The notes beneath the pieces are model-generated. The model saw only the letters and a program-made list of their open reading frames with translations, did no database searches and was not told the DNA's origin. Of a DNA stretch of 64,000 nt, positions 31,492 through 39,046 are shown piece after piece. The first letter of the stretch is position 1; the number at the start of each line of letters is the position of its first letter. A program made the position numbers and the translations under genes. The stretch spans positions 7,163,501 to 7,227,500 of the forward strand of contig JAQISU010001239.1 in assembly GCA_029339505.1 (NCBI GenBank), in the 5' to 3' direction. The DNA is from Unio delphinus (Eukaryota; Mollusca; Bivalvia; Unionida; Unionidae).

Positions 31492-33409
31492 AACTACACG
31501 GATGTAATCCTGACGCTAATTCAAATGATATCACACGAGCGAATCCGGTTAAATCAAAATCAGGCAATGGTCCATTAATCGCAACACGAGTCATTTCATG
31601 CGTGGGGTGTCCAAATCGTTTGAAGTACTCAGCACATTCCCCATACCCGAGAAAACTTCCGGGATAACACGCGGCTATATCAATTGAAATCATACCATCA
31701 CGTGAGTATTTCGTATTCCACAGTCCTCCATGACCAAATTCGACGCAACTCAATTTAACATCCTCGAGAAAATCACTTCGTGTTGGACGCCATGAGTTTT
31801 TTTCTCTTGCGAAGTGAGCTACCACTGATGGAATAGTAAAACTATCCGTGAGTAGTTTTTCATGGGAATTCTCCGGTGAAAAATCACTAGCGATTTTTCT
31901 CATTCTGTTATCTAATTCTTCAACGCGATATAATTCACCATTTGGTTTTACAAATTGATCGAATCCTATTTCGGGATCTTCATCACTTCTAAGTAACCAC
32001 ACTGACACAGGATCATCTTTACACAACGCATGAATAGCATCAAATAATATCTCTTCATAGAAAACATCTCCGGAAAATTCCTCGGGGATATATTTCACGG
32101 TTCGTTCTCGTGGAAATACTGTTACCGCAGGTGTCCACGCGTGTTTGTTATGATCAATAATCTGTATTGGGGCTCCTCGCGATTGATATTTCGGTTCGTA
32201 TAATACTTCTCCGGTTATTGTTGTTACTGATATTGGGAATTTTAATGATGCTTCTAATTTAGCTATATCAGAAATCTTTGCACCATGCTGTTTCACTGTC
32301 AGTTCCCACTCGGTTATTTTCCTACGTCGCAGATCTGTTAGTTTATTTCCCCGGGACGCATTTGTGAAATGTTCTATTATTCGTTCTGCTACACAATTAA
32401 GCCCTGACGAATATTTCATAGGAGCTAGTTTTGCGATATCGGGTTTATCATTTAACGGATATATCCCATAAACCATTGCTGTTACGGGATAAGATCTTTC
32501 GTAGTATGGTTTGTCAATGCCGGTTAGAATTCCTGGTTTGGAATCTCTACTCACAATGACAGCTTTTTTATTCTTGAGAATTGGTTCAAATTTATCCCTA
32601 ATAATCCATTTGCCATCGACTTCGATAATGAATTTGATTCGGAAAAAATACCGTTTTTCCCCAACACGTGAAATTATCACTGCTGCTTTTTCATCAGTCA
32701 TGGTAGCGTCAACAACACCATCAATTCGAAATGTTGACCAACAATAAGATGCTCCATCACGCTTAAATTCATTAAAACAGTCTCTGATTTTACTAATCAT
32801 GGCTTTATCAAGAATTGTATTCTTTGGTGTATTAGAAACTATATCGAGATTGAATTGAGCATCCTTCCAGGGTAATCTCTTGGACGTTTTTTTTGGTTTA
32901 TCGAGATTAAATTTAGGACTAATTTTTAATAATCTCTTAAACTCTTTCATGTTTCCGTCTCTTGGACGTTTTTTTGGTTTATCGAGATTAAATTTGAGAT
33001 TAATTTTGTTACGTTTTTTTGGTTTATCGAGATTAAATTTAGGACTAATTTTTAATAATCTCTTAAACTCTTTCATGTTTCCGTCTCTTGGACGTTTGAG
33101 ATTAATTTTGTTACGTTTTTTTGGTTTATCGAGATTAAATTTAGGACTAATTTTTAATAATCTCTTAAACTCTTTCATGTTTCCGTCTCTTGGACGTTTG
33201 AGATTAATTTTGTTAGGTTTTTTTGGTTTATCGAGATTAAATTTAAGACTAATTTTTAATAATCTCTTAAACTCTTTTATGTTTCCGTCTCTTGGACGTT
33301 TTTTGGGTCTATCGAGATTAAATTTAGGACTAATTTTTAATAATCTTTTAAACTCCTTATCAGCATTGAATTCAGCATTTTTCGAAGGCGTTCTCCTTAA
33401 TTCCCTCAT
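31421..33409 (-). pseudogene. pPolB: Polinton DNA polymerase B, N-terminal part and motif A
   Basis: It has 662 residues from an ATG at 33409. Residues 20-185 are about five imperfect copies of a basic unit, KEFKRLLKISPKFNLDKPKK, with inserts RNKINLKRPRDGNM. A long middle region contains LNCVAERIIEHFTNASRG and IIDHNKHAWTPAVTVFP. No clear DxE exonuclease motif is visible to me. Motif A is near 575-588, ISIDIAACYPGSF, with the catalytic aspartate, followed by RFGHPTHEMTRVAINGPLP. The frame ends shortly after. The polymerase continues in another frame from about 31450, so a frameshift separates motif A from motifs B and C. As written the enzyme is split. Confidence 0.85.
32880..33390 (-). repeat. 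Coding minisatellite in polymerase N-terminus
   Basis: About five tandem copies of an 80-110 bp unit (core TTTATCGAGATTAAATTTAG, then AATAATCTCTTAAACTC and CCGTCTCTTGGACG) encode lysine-rich repeats with KPKKR-like nuclear-localisation strings. Unit lengths vary in multiples of three, so the frame is kept throughout. Confidence 0.9.
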
Positions 33410-33433
33410 GCTATAATTAAAACAAGCATTTAA
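33410..33433. promoter_or_regulatory. 24-bp divergent promoter region
   Basis: Only 24 bp separate the polymerase start (33409, minus) from the cysteine-rich gene start (33434, plus). The sequence CTATAATTAAAACAAGC supplies TATA-like elements in both directions. Promoter function is inferred from position only. Confidence 0.4.
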
Positions 33434-33832
33434 ATGAAGAATTTATATATAATGAATCACTGTAAGTGGCTTATGATTGGATCAATAACCCCGTGTAACA
33501 AATCATGCAGAAATGAGTTCTGTGGGTATCATATGCAAAGCTTTCGACGTGGAAGCCTTGGTCCGTTACCCTGCATACGATGTGGGGTTGGGGTCAGGGG
33601 AAAATCTCAGTTGTGTTTGAATTGCGGTGGAAAGCGATATAGGGAGTTGAAGCGTTATTATGATAAAAGAATAAAAAATGGACAATCAATCAGAAATTAT
33701 GACCCTGACGCTGACAAAGTCAGTATTCTTGACGCTGACAAAGTCAGTATCAAGGATAAAATCATAAGAACTCCTCAAGACTACATCGAAAGATTTATCA
33801 TTAAACCAAACAATGAATTAGACAAACAATAG
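33434..33832 (+). CDS. Cysteine-rich zinc-binding protein, unknown role
   Basis: It has 132 residues. Nine cysteines or histidines fall in ordered pairs: C21xxxC25, C30xxH33, C47xxC50 and C61xxC64, consistent with two or more zinc sites, followed by a basic helix GGKRYRELKRYYDKRIKN. A ten-residue DADKVSI unit is repeated in tandem near 92-107. I do not recognise the family. The gene lies between polymerase and homing nuclease on the plus strand. The position and the basic zinc fold would fit a nucleic-acid-binding or regulatory protein, but that is inference. Met1 gives MKNLYIM; Met7 is an alternative start. Confidence 0.7.
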   Translation: MKNLYIMNHCKWLMIGSITPCNKSCRNEFCGYHMQSFRRGSLGPLPCIRCGVGVRGKSQLCLNCGGKRYRELKRYYDKRIKNGQSIRNYDPDADKVSILDADKVSIKDKIIRTPQDYIERFIIKPNNELDKQ

Positions 33833-33846
33833 TATTATATATACGA

Positions 33847-34341
33847 ATGAACCAAGAATTCAGACAACACCCTGTGATCACAAATTATGAAGCATCCAGT
33901 GATGGTGTTGTAAGAAATCGTAGACTGAAGAAACCAGTTGGTGCTGACAATGGTATGGGGTATTTGGTGATTACTGTTGGGAAGAAAACTTATCTCAATC
34001 ATCGTTTCGCATTTGAATGTTTTTATGGATTGATCGAGGATGATTCTGTCATTGATCACAAGGATTCTAATCCGAAAAACAATTCTTTATCAAATCTGCA
34101 GGCTGTTACTCAAAGTGAGAATACCAAACGAGGAAAGACTGGAAAATGCAAAACGGTTGGGAAGAGACCTGTGAAATCTTTGAATACGATAACTAACGAA
34201 GAAAAAATATTTCAATCAATAACCAGCGCCGGTAGGCATTTCGATATTTGTTCACCCTCAGTACGATTTGTTGCAGAGGGGATTTATCGATCGGCTATTT
34301 CAAAAAGGACGGGACAAAAAGTTCAATTTAGTTACGTCTAA
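33847..34341 (+). CDS. Homing-type HNH endonuclease (NUMOD4-HNH-NUMOD1-like)
   Basis: It has 164 residues. The N-terminal VITNYEASSDGVVRNRRLKK is NUMOD4-like. An HNH core follows with LNHRFAFECFYG and SVIDHKDSNPKNNSLSNLQ then VTQSENTKRG; this is the HNH_3 pattern with catalytic DH and NN residues. The C-terminal KSLNTITNEEKIFQSITSAG region resembles the NUMOD1 DNA-binding helix motif. Such genes are typical of phage and large-virus homing endonucleases that cut unoccupied alleles. Here it is a free-standing gene, not inside an intron or another ORF that I can see. Its stop overlaps the next ATG (TAATG). Confidence 0.85.
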   Translation: MNQEFRQHPVITNYEASSDGVVRNRRLKKPVGADNGMGYLVITVGKKTYLNHRFAFECFYGLIEDDSVIDHKDSNPKNNSLSNLQAVTQSENTKRGKTGKCKTVGKRPVKSLNTITNEEKIFQSITSAGRHFDICSPSVRFVAEGIYRSAISKRTGQKVQFSYV

Positions 34342-34385
34342 TGCGTCATATTTTTCATTTAGAAATATATCATTATTATAGAATA

Positions 34386-34742
34386 ATGAATTCTGAAAAC
34401 ATGAATAGCATTTTATCCGAGATTTCAAAATTGAAAAGTTGGGATATTGAACTATCAGATGGGTTAAATCCTGATCAAATCATGTCTGATTTTCAGGATA
34501 TAGAATACGGAGTTAACAACAATAAATACATGCTACCAAAGAAGTATGCGCTCATCAAGAGAATTCAGAATTCTATTCGGGACTCTCTCGCATTTTCCAG
34601 TAACGTAAGTGTGTTCGCTCCGTTGTATACCATCGTAGAACGAATACGAAAAGAATTGGGGTACGAATACGAATTGAAAAAGGAGGTTAATTCTAAAGTT
34701 AGAAACCTACGGGCGTTAATTCAAGAAAATGAACAATTTTGA
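34386..34742 (+). CDS. Small helical protein, unknown
   Basis: From the ATG at 34386 it has 118 residues (MNSENMNSILSEISKLKSWD); an ATG at 34341 overlapping the previous stop would add 15 residues. The upstream AAATATATCATTATTATAG is TATA-like and favours the later start. The sequence is charged and predicted helical, with IERIRKELG-like C-terminal helices (ERIRKELGYEYELKKEVNSK). There are no cysteine clusters, membrane segments or known motifs. It is not recognised. Confidence 0.6.
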   Translation: MNSENMNSILSEISKLKSWDIELSDGLNPDQIMSDFQDIEYGVNNNKYMLPKKYALIKRIQNSIRDSLAFSSNVSVFAPLYTIVERIRKELGYEYELKKEVNSKVRNLRALIQENEQF

Positions 34743-34890
34743 TTGACCGACCATTTATCATTATTTGATTGTGACCGTCCCTCATAGAGATTTTAATTTT
34801 TTTTAGCATTTTTTGATTGACAATGTCAAAATCAGTGAATAAAAACTTTATGGCTGGTTGGTCCGGTATCAAATACACTAAAAAATTCAA

Positions 34891-34942
34891 TGTGGAATCG
34901 GCCGATTACATTTTATTTATATGAAAATCGGCCGTTTCCACA
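34891..34942. promoter_or_regulatory. Strong hairpin, 16-bp stem with one mismatch
   Basis: TGTGGAATCGGCCGAT at 34891-34906 pairs with ATCGGCCGTTTCCACA at 34927-34942 across a 20-nt AT-rich loop. The inner ATCGGCCGAT is itself palindromic. It is the longest and most GC-rich hairpin in the element. Confidence 0.75.
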
Positions 34943-35045
34943 CTGATCGTAGAAGCTGTTATAGGATGAAATAACACTTCCACGATGGTGTTAGGTAGGA
35001 TTCAAAAATTGTTTTACAATTGAAAAATTGTTTTGCAATTGAAAT

Positions 35046-35065
35046 ATTGTTTCTGATTTCAAATA
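35046..35065 (+). promoter_or_regulatory. Promoter-like motif before 35066 gene
   Basis: The 20 bases directly before the ATG (ATTGTTTCTGATTTCAAATA) are identical to those before the gene at 36116. Preceding copies of CAATTGAAA are also shared. Confidence 0.55.
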
Positions 35066-36043
35066 ATGGTCAATGAAGCATTAACAACCCGATTGGCTCG
35101 TGAACGACTGGATGCAATTAAGAGATTTGTACCAATTCGTGACTCTGTACGGAATAAACTGCAACAACGACAGAGTCTTCAGACTGATTTTGCTTTGGGA
35201 TCTGAAGAATTGTTTAAACCAGTAACCACAGCAACGAAGGGAGTAGAGCGTGCTTTACTGGGAGATATTCCCGAGACGGGGAAATCTGTTATCGGTGAAC
35301 TCGAAAAAATAGCAGCGAAAACTGAACAAACAGAACAGGCCGTACAAAAAATACAATCAAAAAGAACAGTAGATGATTTACTCGTGAGATTTAACGAAGA
35401 AGGGTTAGCAGAAATTGATAAGACTGATCCAGCAGAAATTCCTGCGCTTGTTGTTACGTCCTATGAAAACAGAAAAAAATGGTTGAAACCAGAACATCAT
35501 AAATATGTTAGAAATATAACTCACTGGGCTGATATATTCTATAAAATCAAAACTGAAAAAGGTCTGATTAAGAAAAATAGTGCATCATACATTGAATATA
35601 TCAATGCGGTGGGTACAGTGTATAATCAATACGAAGAGTTTAAACAACAACGAAAACCGCAAAAAACGCAAAGGCGGCGACAGCAACCTGCAAAGAAAAT
35701 ATCTTTTTCACCTAAAAAACAACAACTACCACGTGATGATGATATTCTTGATTATTTACAAAAAGCCGATTTAGAAAAAATGGATGTAGCAATGGGTTAT
35801 AGCGGAAGTGGATTAAGAGATTCCAGTGGACCCCAAAGTGGGGTATGTCCTGGTAGTGTTCTCAGTGATATATCACGATTAGAAGTTCTCATCGGAGGAA
35901 AACGAGCCGGAAATAACTCACCGGAAATAATTAATGAAGCAGCTGATATCTGTAGACGATTATTTCAGGGTGGTATCATGGATATCAGCACATATCGAGA
36001 TTTCATTGGCGAGTTAGTGGAAAGTGGGTATCATAGTGACTGA
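35066..36043 (+). CDS. Conserved Polinton protein with coiled N-terminal half, probable virion component
   Basis: It has 325 residues. The N-terminus ALTTRLARERLDAIKRFVPI is basic and helical, followed by a coiled-coil-like stretch (about 70-110). A conserved-looking central region VTSYENRKKWLKPEHHKYV and ITHWADIFYKI precedes a basic linker QKTQRRRQQPAKK (about 200) and an acidic C-terminal domain ending FIGELVESGYHSD. A diverged copy of the N-terminus is recognisable in relic C at 61141 (LARQRLNSVKKYIPVRASV), so the gene is conserved between Polinton lineages. Its place at the head of the capsid block suggests a structural or assembly role. No enzyme motif is seen. Confidence 0.75.
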   Translation: MVNEALTTRLARERLDAIKRFVPIRDSVRNKLQQRQSLQTDFALGSEELFKPVTTATKGVERALLGDIPETGKSVIGELEKIAAKTEQTEQAVQKIQSKRTVDDLLVRFNEEGLAEIDKTDPAEIPALVVTSYENRKKWLKPEHHKYVRNITHWADIFYKIKTEKGLIKKNSASYIEYINAVGTVYNQYEEFKQQRKPQKTQRRRQQPAKKISFSPKKQQLPRDDDILDYLQKADLEKMDVAMGYSGSGLRDSSGPQSGVCPGSVLSDISRLEVLIGGKRAGNNSPEIINEAADICRRLFQGGIMDISTYRDFIGELVESGYHSD

Positions 36044-36050
36044 ATTGAAA

Positions 36051-36075
36051 AATCTGATGACGAAGTCATTCGATT
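36051..36075 (+). terminator. Hairpin after 35066 gene
   Basis: The stop at 36041-36043 is followed by ATTGAAAA, then an 11-position stem (AATCTGATGAC / GTCATTCGATT, one mismatch and one wobble) with a GAA loop. Confidence 0.5.
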
Positions 36076-36095
36076 AGATAAATAACAATTGAAAA

Positions 36096-36115
36096 ATTGT
36101 TTCTGATTTCAAATA
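36096..36115 (+). promoter_or_regulatory. Promoter-like motif before 36116 gene
   Basis: It is the identical 20-base copy of 35046-35065 immediately before the ATG. The preceding AACAATTGAAAAATTGTT can form a 7-bp stem with a GAAA loop. Confidence 0.55.
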
Positions 36116-36553
36116 ATGATCATACACTACAATCATGATAAACCAACCCCCGTCTACGTAGTTAATTCACGGTTTCCGGTTTATAGAGCATACTACGGAG
36201 ATGGTTTAGGTAATACCATTGCAGGGTTATTTGCGAGAATGGCTCCAAAAGTGATGCCGTTAGCTAAACAATTATCAATGAAAGCCATTGATGTTATTCG
36301 TGATAAGGGTATTGGTGCTGTTGGAGATCTTGCTGGAAAAGCGTTTTCAGCCGCGAAGAATAAAATAACATCATTAGTGAGACGAAAAAAGAAACCGGTA
36401 CCATTGCCATCTACAGCAGAAATGCCTGCAAGTGTTAGTAAAATAATAAATAACGCAGTAGATGAAAAATTAGCGTCGATGGTTTTAACCCCCGACCAAA
36501 GCAATATTGCAAATATGATAGCGGGGAGTGGCTTTAAAAAAATACGACGATGA
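36116..36553 (+). CDS. Small basic virion-type protein (minor capsid/core, unknown)
   Basis: It has 145 residues. The N-terminus has YVVNSRFPVYRAYYGDGLGN. An amphipathic and basic region follows: IAGLFARMAPKVMPLAKQL, IRDKGIGAVGDLAGKAF and SLVRRKKKPVPLP. The C-terminus ends NMIAGSGFKKIRR. A diverged copy exists in relic C (INSRLPIYKAI and VGDVADNAFSVIK at 61700-62045). Small basic proteins with an amphipathic helix next to the major capsid gene are typical of adenovirus-like core or membrane-lytic proteins. That role is inferred from composition and location. Confidence 0.75.
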   Translation: MIIHYNHDKPTPVYVVNSRFPVYRAYYGDGLGNTIAGLFARMAPKVMPLAKQLSMKAIDVIRDKGIGAVGDLAGKAFSAAKNKITSLVRRKKKPVPLPSTAEMPASVSKIINNAVDEKLASMVLTPDQSNIANMIAGSGFKKIRR

Positions 36554-36571
36554 AAAATCGTTTACGATTTT
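36554..36571 (+). terminator. Hairpin after 36116 gene
   Basis: Directly after the TGA, AAAATCG pairs with CGATTTT across a TTTA loop, a perfect 7-bp stem. Confidence 0.5.
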
Positions 36572-36600
36572 ACGATTTAGACTCTGATAAATAGAATAAA

Positions 36601-38064
36601 ATGTTCAAAAGGTCACCTGATCCAGCATTTGATATGGATGCCCCAGTTCTCAAGAATGATTTTGTACGCGATTTTCAATTTTATTCTTATCACGCAGTAC
36701 AACCAGATCTCCGATCGCGAATTGAACTTCAAGTTCATGATACCAGTAAATATTTTCTACCGTGTGAGGCATTTATCGAAATCGAAGGTGAACTTGTAAC
36801 AAATGTTGCAGCTGATACCCCATATGACAATAACGCAAATGTCCGAGTTGGTTTTGTTAATAACGGTATTATGGCGTTATTTGAAAGCGCTAGATATCTC
36901 ATTGATGGAAAAGAAATTGAATCCATTGACCGTGAAGTTGATGTGGCTACAACAATCATAGGGTTAGCGAGATATTCTGATGATTATACAAGATCGGCTG
37001 GTCCGTCTATGATGTTTGCAAAGGATACCTCTGATAACGCTGACCACCTTCAATTCATTAAAGTGTTAACAGCAAGAGATAATGCAGAAGCCGATCAACA
37101 GGAAGCAGCTAATCCAGAACGTCGAACTAGACCCGGAGCTGCGTTTGATATTCTCGGAGGCGTTAATGGTAATCTCAATTTAGGATTTGCAACACGCGTA
37201 GCAACGTTGCATGGGCAGCGTCGACGATTTTCATGTGCGATTCCACTGCATCATATTTTCGGATTCTGTAGAAACGTCCGAAAAGTTATTTATGGAGCTA
37301 AACACACAGTAGCGCTTGTACGAAAGGGTACTGATGATGATGCAATCTGGCGTAATGCTGGGGTTACTCCCGGTAAAGTCATTTTAACAAAACTATCATT
37401 GTGGATGCCAGTGTTAACTCCATCAATCACCGAAGAACAACGACTACTATCATTTATGGACCAAGGAGGAAAGTCGTTGTTAAGTTGGTTATCAGTGACC
37501 ACGGATATTAAACAAGACAGTGTTGATGGTACATTCACATGGCACCTGGCATCAAAACAAGGTGTTTCAGCTCCACGTCATATATTCGTAGCGTTACAGA
37601 ATAATGCGCGAGTTGGTAATCAAGAACGAAGCCATATGATATTTGATCAGTTAGGTGTTAATGAAGTCTCGCTGAGAATAAACGGACAGCAGGAACCATC
37701 CGAGGATATACAACTTGATTACGGTCAGAATCATATTGCACGCGTGTATCATAACCTGTTGTCATATATGTCACGTGATCAAAATGTGGATACTGGTTTG
37801 CAAATATCACAATTGGATTTTAAAAGCCTCTATCCGATTTATTACTTCTCATTGGAACATCTTGATTTAACAAGACAATCTGTCGTTGATATACACTTTA
37901 GAGCCCGTGTAACCCGTCCGACTGGTCCACCAGTTGGTGGGATACCTCCTATCCTTATCCCGAATTATAGAGCGGTTGCTGTCATTCTCAGTGATAAATC
38001 AATGCTACTTGAAGGTGTTGGAGGAAGAATGAGAGTGGTAGATGCCCCAGTAGAAAATATGTAA
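36601..38064 (+). CDS. MCP: Major capsid protein (double jelly roll)
   Basis: It has 487 residues with a fully open frame. It has the features of the Polinton/adintovirus hexon-like MCP: an N-terminal DFQFYSYHAVQPDLRSRIEL, an early strand region with CEAFIEIEGELVTN, NNGIMALFESARYLIDGKEI, RFSCAIPLHHIFGFCRN in the middle, and a second barrel with LTKLSLWMPVLTPSITEEQ and LYPIYYFSLEHLDLTRQS. It would form pseudo-hexagonal trimers of an icosahedral shell. Its position between the basic protein and the hydrophobic-tail protein is usual for the late block. The start follows an AAATAGAATAAA stretch. The length fits the family. Confidence 0.93.
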   Translation: MFKRSPDPAFDMDAPVLKNDFVRDFQFYSYHAVQPDLRSRIELQVHDTSKYFLPCEAFIEIEGELVTNVAADTPYDNNANVRVGFVNNGIMALFESARYLIDGKEIESIDREVDVATTIIGLARYSDDYTRSAGPSMMFAKDTSDNADHLQFIKVLTARDNAEADQQEAANPERRTRPGAAFDILGGVNGNLNLGFATRVATLHGQRRRFSCAIPLHHIFGFCRNVRKVIYGAKHTVALVRKGTDDDAIWRNAGVTPGKVILTKLSLWMPVLTPSITEEQRLLSFMDQGGKSLLSWLSVTTDIKQDSVDGTFTWHLASKQGVSAPRHIFVALQNNARVGNQERSHMIFDQLGVNEVSLRINGQQEPSEDIQLDYGQNHIARVYHNLLSYMSRDQNVDTGLQISQLDFKSLYPIYYFSLEHLDLTRQSVVDIHFRARVTRPTGPPVGGIPPILIPNYRAVAVILSDKSMLLEGVGGRMRVVDAPVENM

Positions 38065-38067
38065 TTG

Positions 38068-38084
38068 AAAATCCGAAGGATTTT
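38068..38084 (+). terminator. Hairpin after MCP gene
   Basis: The stop TAA is followed by TTG and then AAAATCC / GGATTTT with a GAA loop, a perfect 7-bp stem. Confidence 0.5.
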
Positions 38085-38111
38085 TCCATTAGAATCAATC
38101 AATTATGTATA

Positions 38112-38507
38112 ATGTCATATAGTGTTATTAGTGTTGCGTTAACTCCTGGTCAAATCAAAAAATTGCAATCGGAATCAGCTAAAAAATGTGGAACCACAAT
38201 CACGTTGAAACCCAACCAAATGACTGGTGGTGCAAATAAACTATCGCTGACAACTAGTCAGGTGAAACATTTCAATGATGCACTAGTAGCAAAAAAGGGT
38301 GTTCAGATTACTCTCTCTGCGGCTGCTATCAAAAATATGATTAAAACAGGCGGTATATTTCCGTTGTTAGCTGCGATTCCAGCATTGATTGCAGCAGCAG
38401 CCCCAGCGGTGGCTAAAGCAGCGGCGTTAGGAGCCGTTGGTACTGCAGCAGGAATGGCACTAAAGAAGGCAACTGGGAAAGGATATAAAAAAAGGGAAAG
38501 GGTCTAA
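38112..38507 (+). CDS. Repeat plus hydrophobic-helix virion protein (C-terminus frameshifted)
   Basis: It has 131 residues in this frame. Three related repeats of the type L-T-x-x-Q-h-K (SVALTPGQIKKLQ, SLTTSQVKHFND, ITLSAAAIKNM) precede KTGGIFPLLAAIPALIAAAA and an alanine-rich helix, then KKATGKGYKK. This architecture is conserved in Mavericks of several animals. A glycine-lysine-rich tail with two GKGLRL motifs, which fits the end of such proteins, lies in the -1 frame at 38495-38572. The change occurs at a run of seven A (38487-38493). The tail in the given frame (RERV) is therefore probably abnormal. A membrane-active or core role is likely but unproven. Confidence 0.75.
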   Translation: MSYSVISVALTPGQIKKLQSESAKKCGTTITLKPNQMTGGANKLSLTTSQVKHFNDALVAKKGVQITLSAAAIKNMIKTGGIFPLLAAIPALIAAAAPAVAKAAALGAVGTAAGMALKKATGKGYKKRERV

Positions 38508-38572
38508 GACTACCAGGAACCCCGTATTCGTGGTACAGCGGAAAGGGTCTAAGACTAGGACCGTTTTATTAA
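38495..38572 (+). pseudogene. Out-of-frame C-terminal tail with two GKGLRL motifs
   Basis: The -1 frame reads GKGLRLPGTPYSWY and then SGKGLRLGPFY followed by TAA. At the DNA level this is a direct repeat of GGAAAGGGTCTAAGACTA. It overlaps the beginning of the protease reading frame. Confidence 0.65.
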
Positions 38573-38598
38573 TTCAGAAATCTTCGATTTCCGAACCT

Positions 38599-39045
38599 AT
38601 GGTTCCCATGTCCAATTTTGATTTACTCGATGCTGCTAAAAAACTCGCGATTAAAAACTTCAGAGGTGTCTTTATGAAAGATCAATTACCACATCAACCA
38701 AACAGCGTTGAAACCGGAATCATTAATTTAGATAACAGCACCGGACCCGGAACTCACTGGGTTGCATACGCTATTGATCCACGTGGGATTGTCTATTTTG
38801 ATTCATATGGATTAGCCCCACCAAAAGAGTTTATGCGTTATATAAAAACCCTTCCAATGAAGACTTGGTATTCTACGCTACCAACACAACAAATGAATGA
38901 TCCACCAATATGTGGCAGCGAAGTATTAAATGTCCTTGACGCTATTTCAAACTCCTTGAGTAACCCAAGGGGAAAACCACCACACATTGTCGTGAATGAA
39001 TACACCAGCAATCGCTTTTTAGAGAGAGAAAGTGTTTTACAATAA
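38599..39045 (+). CDS. PRO: Adenain-like cysteine protease (Polinton PRO)
   Basis: From the ATG at 38599 it has 148 residues; an upstream in-frame GTG extends it over the tail of the previous gene. The Ulp1/adenain triad is visible: GPGTHWVAY (His), YFDSYG (Asp) and PPICGSEVLN (Cys), with QQ of PTQQMND as the oxyanion-hole glutamine. In the 171-codon reading these are H76, D91, Q120/121 and C128. Such proteases mature capsid and core proteins during assembly. The length is short but within the Polinton range. The frame is open and the catalytic residues are complete. The next gene starts immediately after the stop. Confidence 0.92.
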   Translation: MVPMSNFDLLDAAKKLAIKNFRGVFMKDQLPHQPNSVETGIINLDNSTGPGTHWVAYAIDPRGIVYFDSYGLAPPKEFMRYIKTLPMKTWYSTLPTQQMNDPPICGSEVLNVLDAISNSLSNPRGKPPHIVVNEYTSNRFLERESVLQ

Positions 39046-39046
39046 A

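Larger units (their letters stand above)
34743..35065. other. Largest intergenic region of the Polinton
   Basis: This 323-bp non-coding gap precedes the late block. It contains a strong hairpin at 34891-34942, several CAATTGAAA/AATTG repeats (35010-35050) and the 20-bp promoter-like motif directly before the next ATG. It is a candidate for origin, termination or late-control functions. Confidence 0.6.

Noticed and set aside
32511..33416. Plus-strand ORFs opposite the polymerase, including one with FFGLSRLNLGLIFNN repeats
   Set aside because: They are antisense shadows of the lysine-rich repeats and the polymerase frame.
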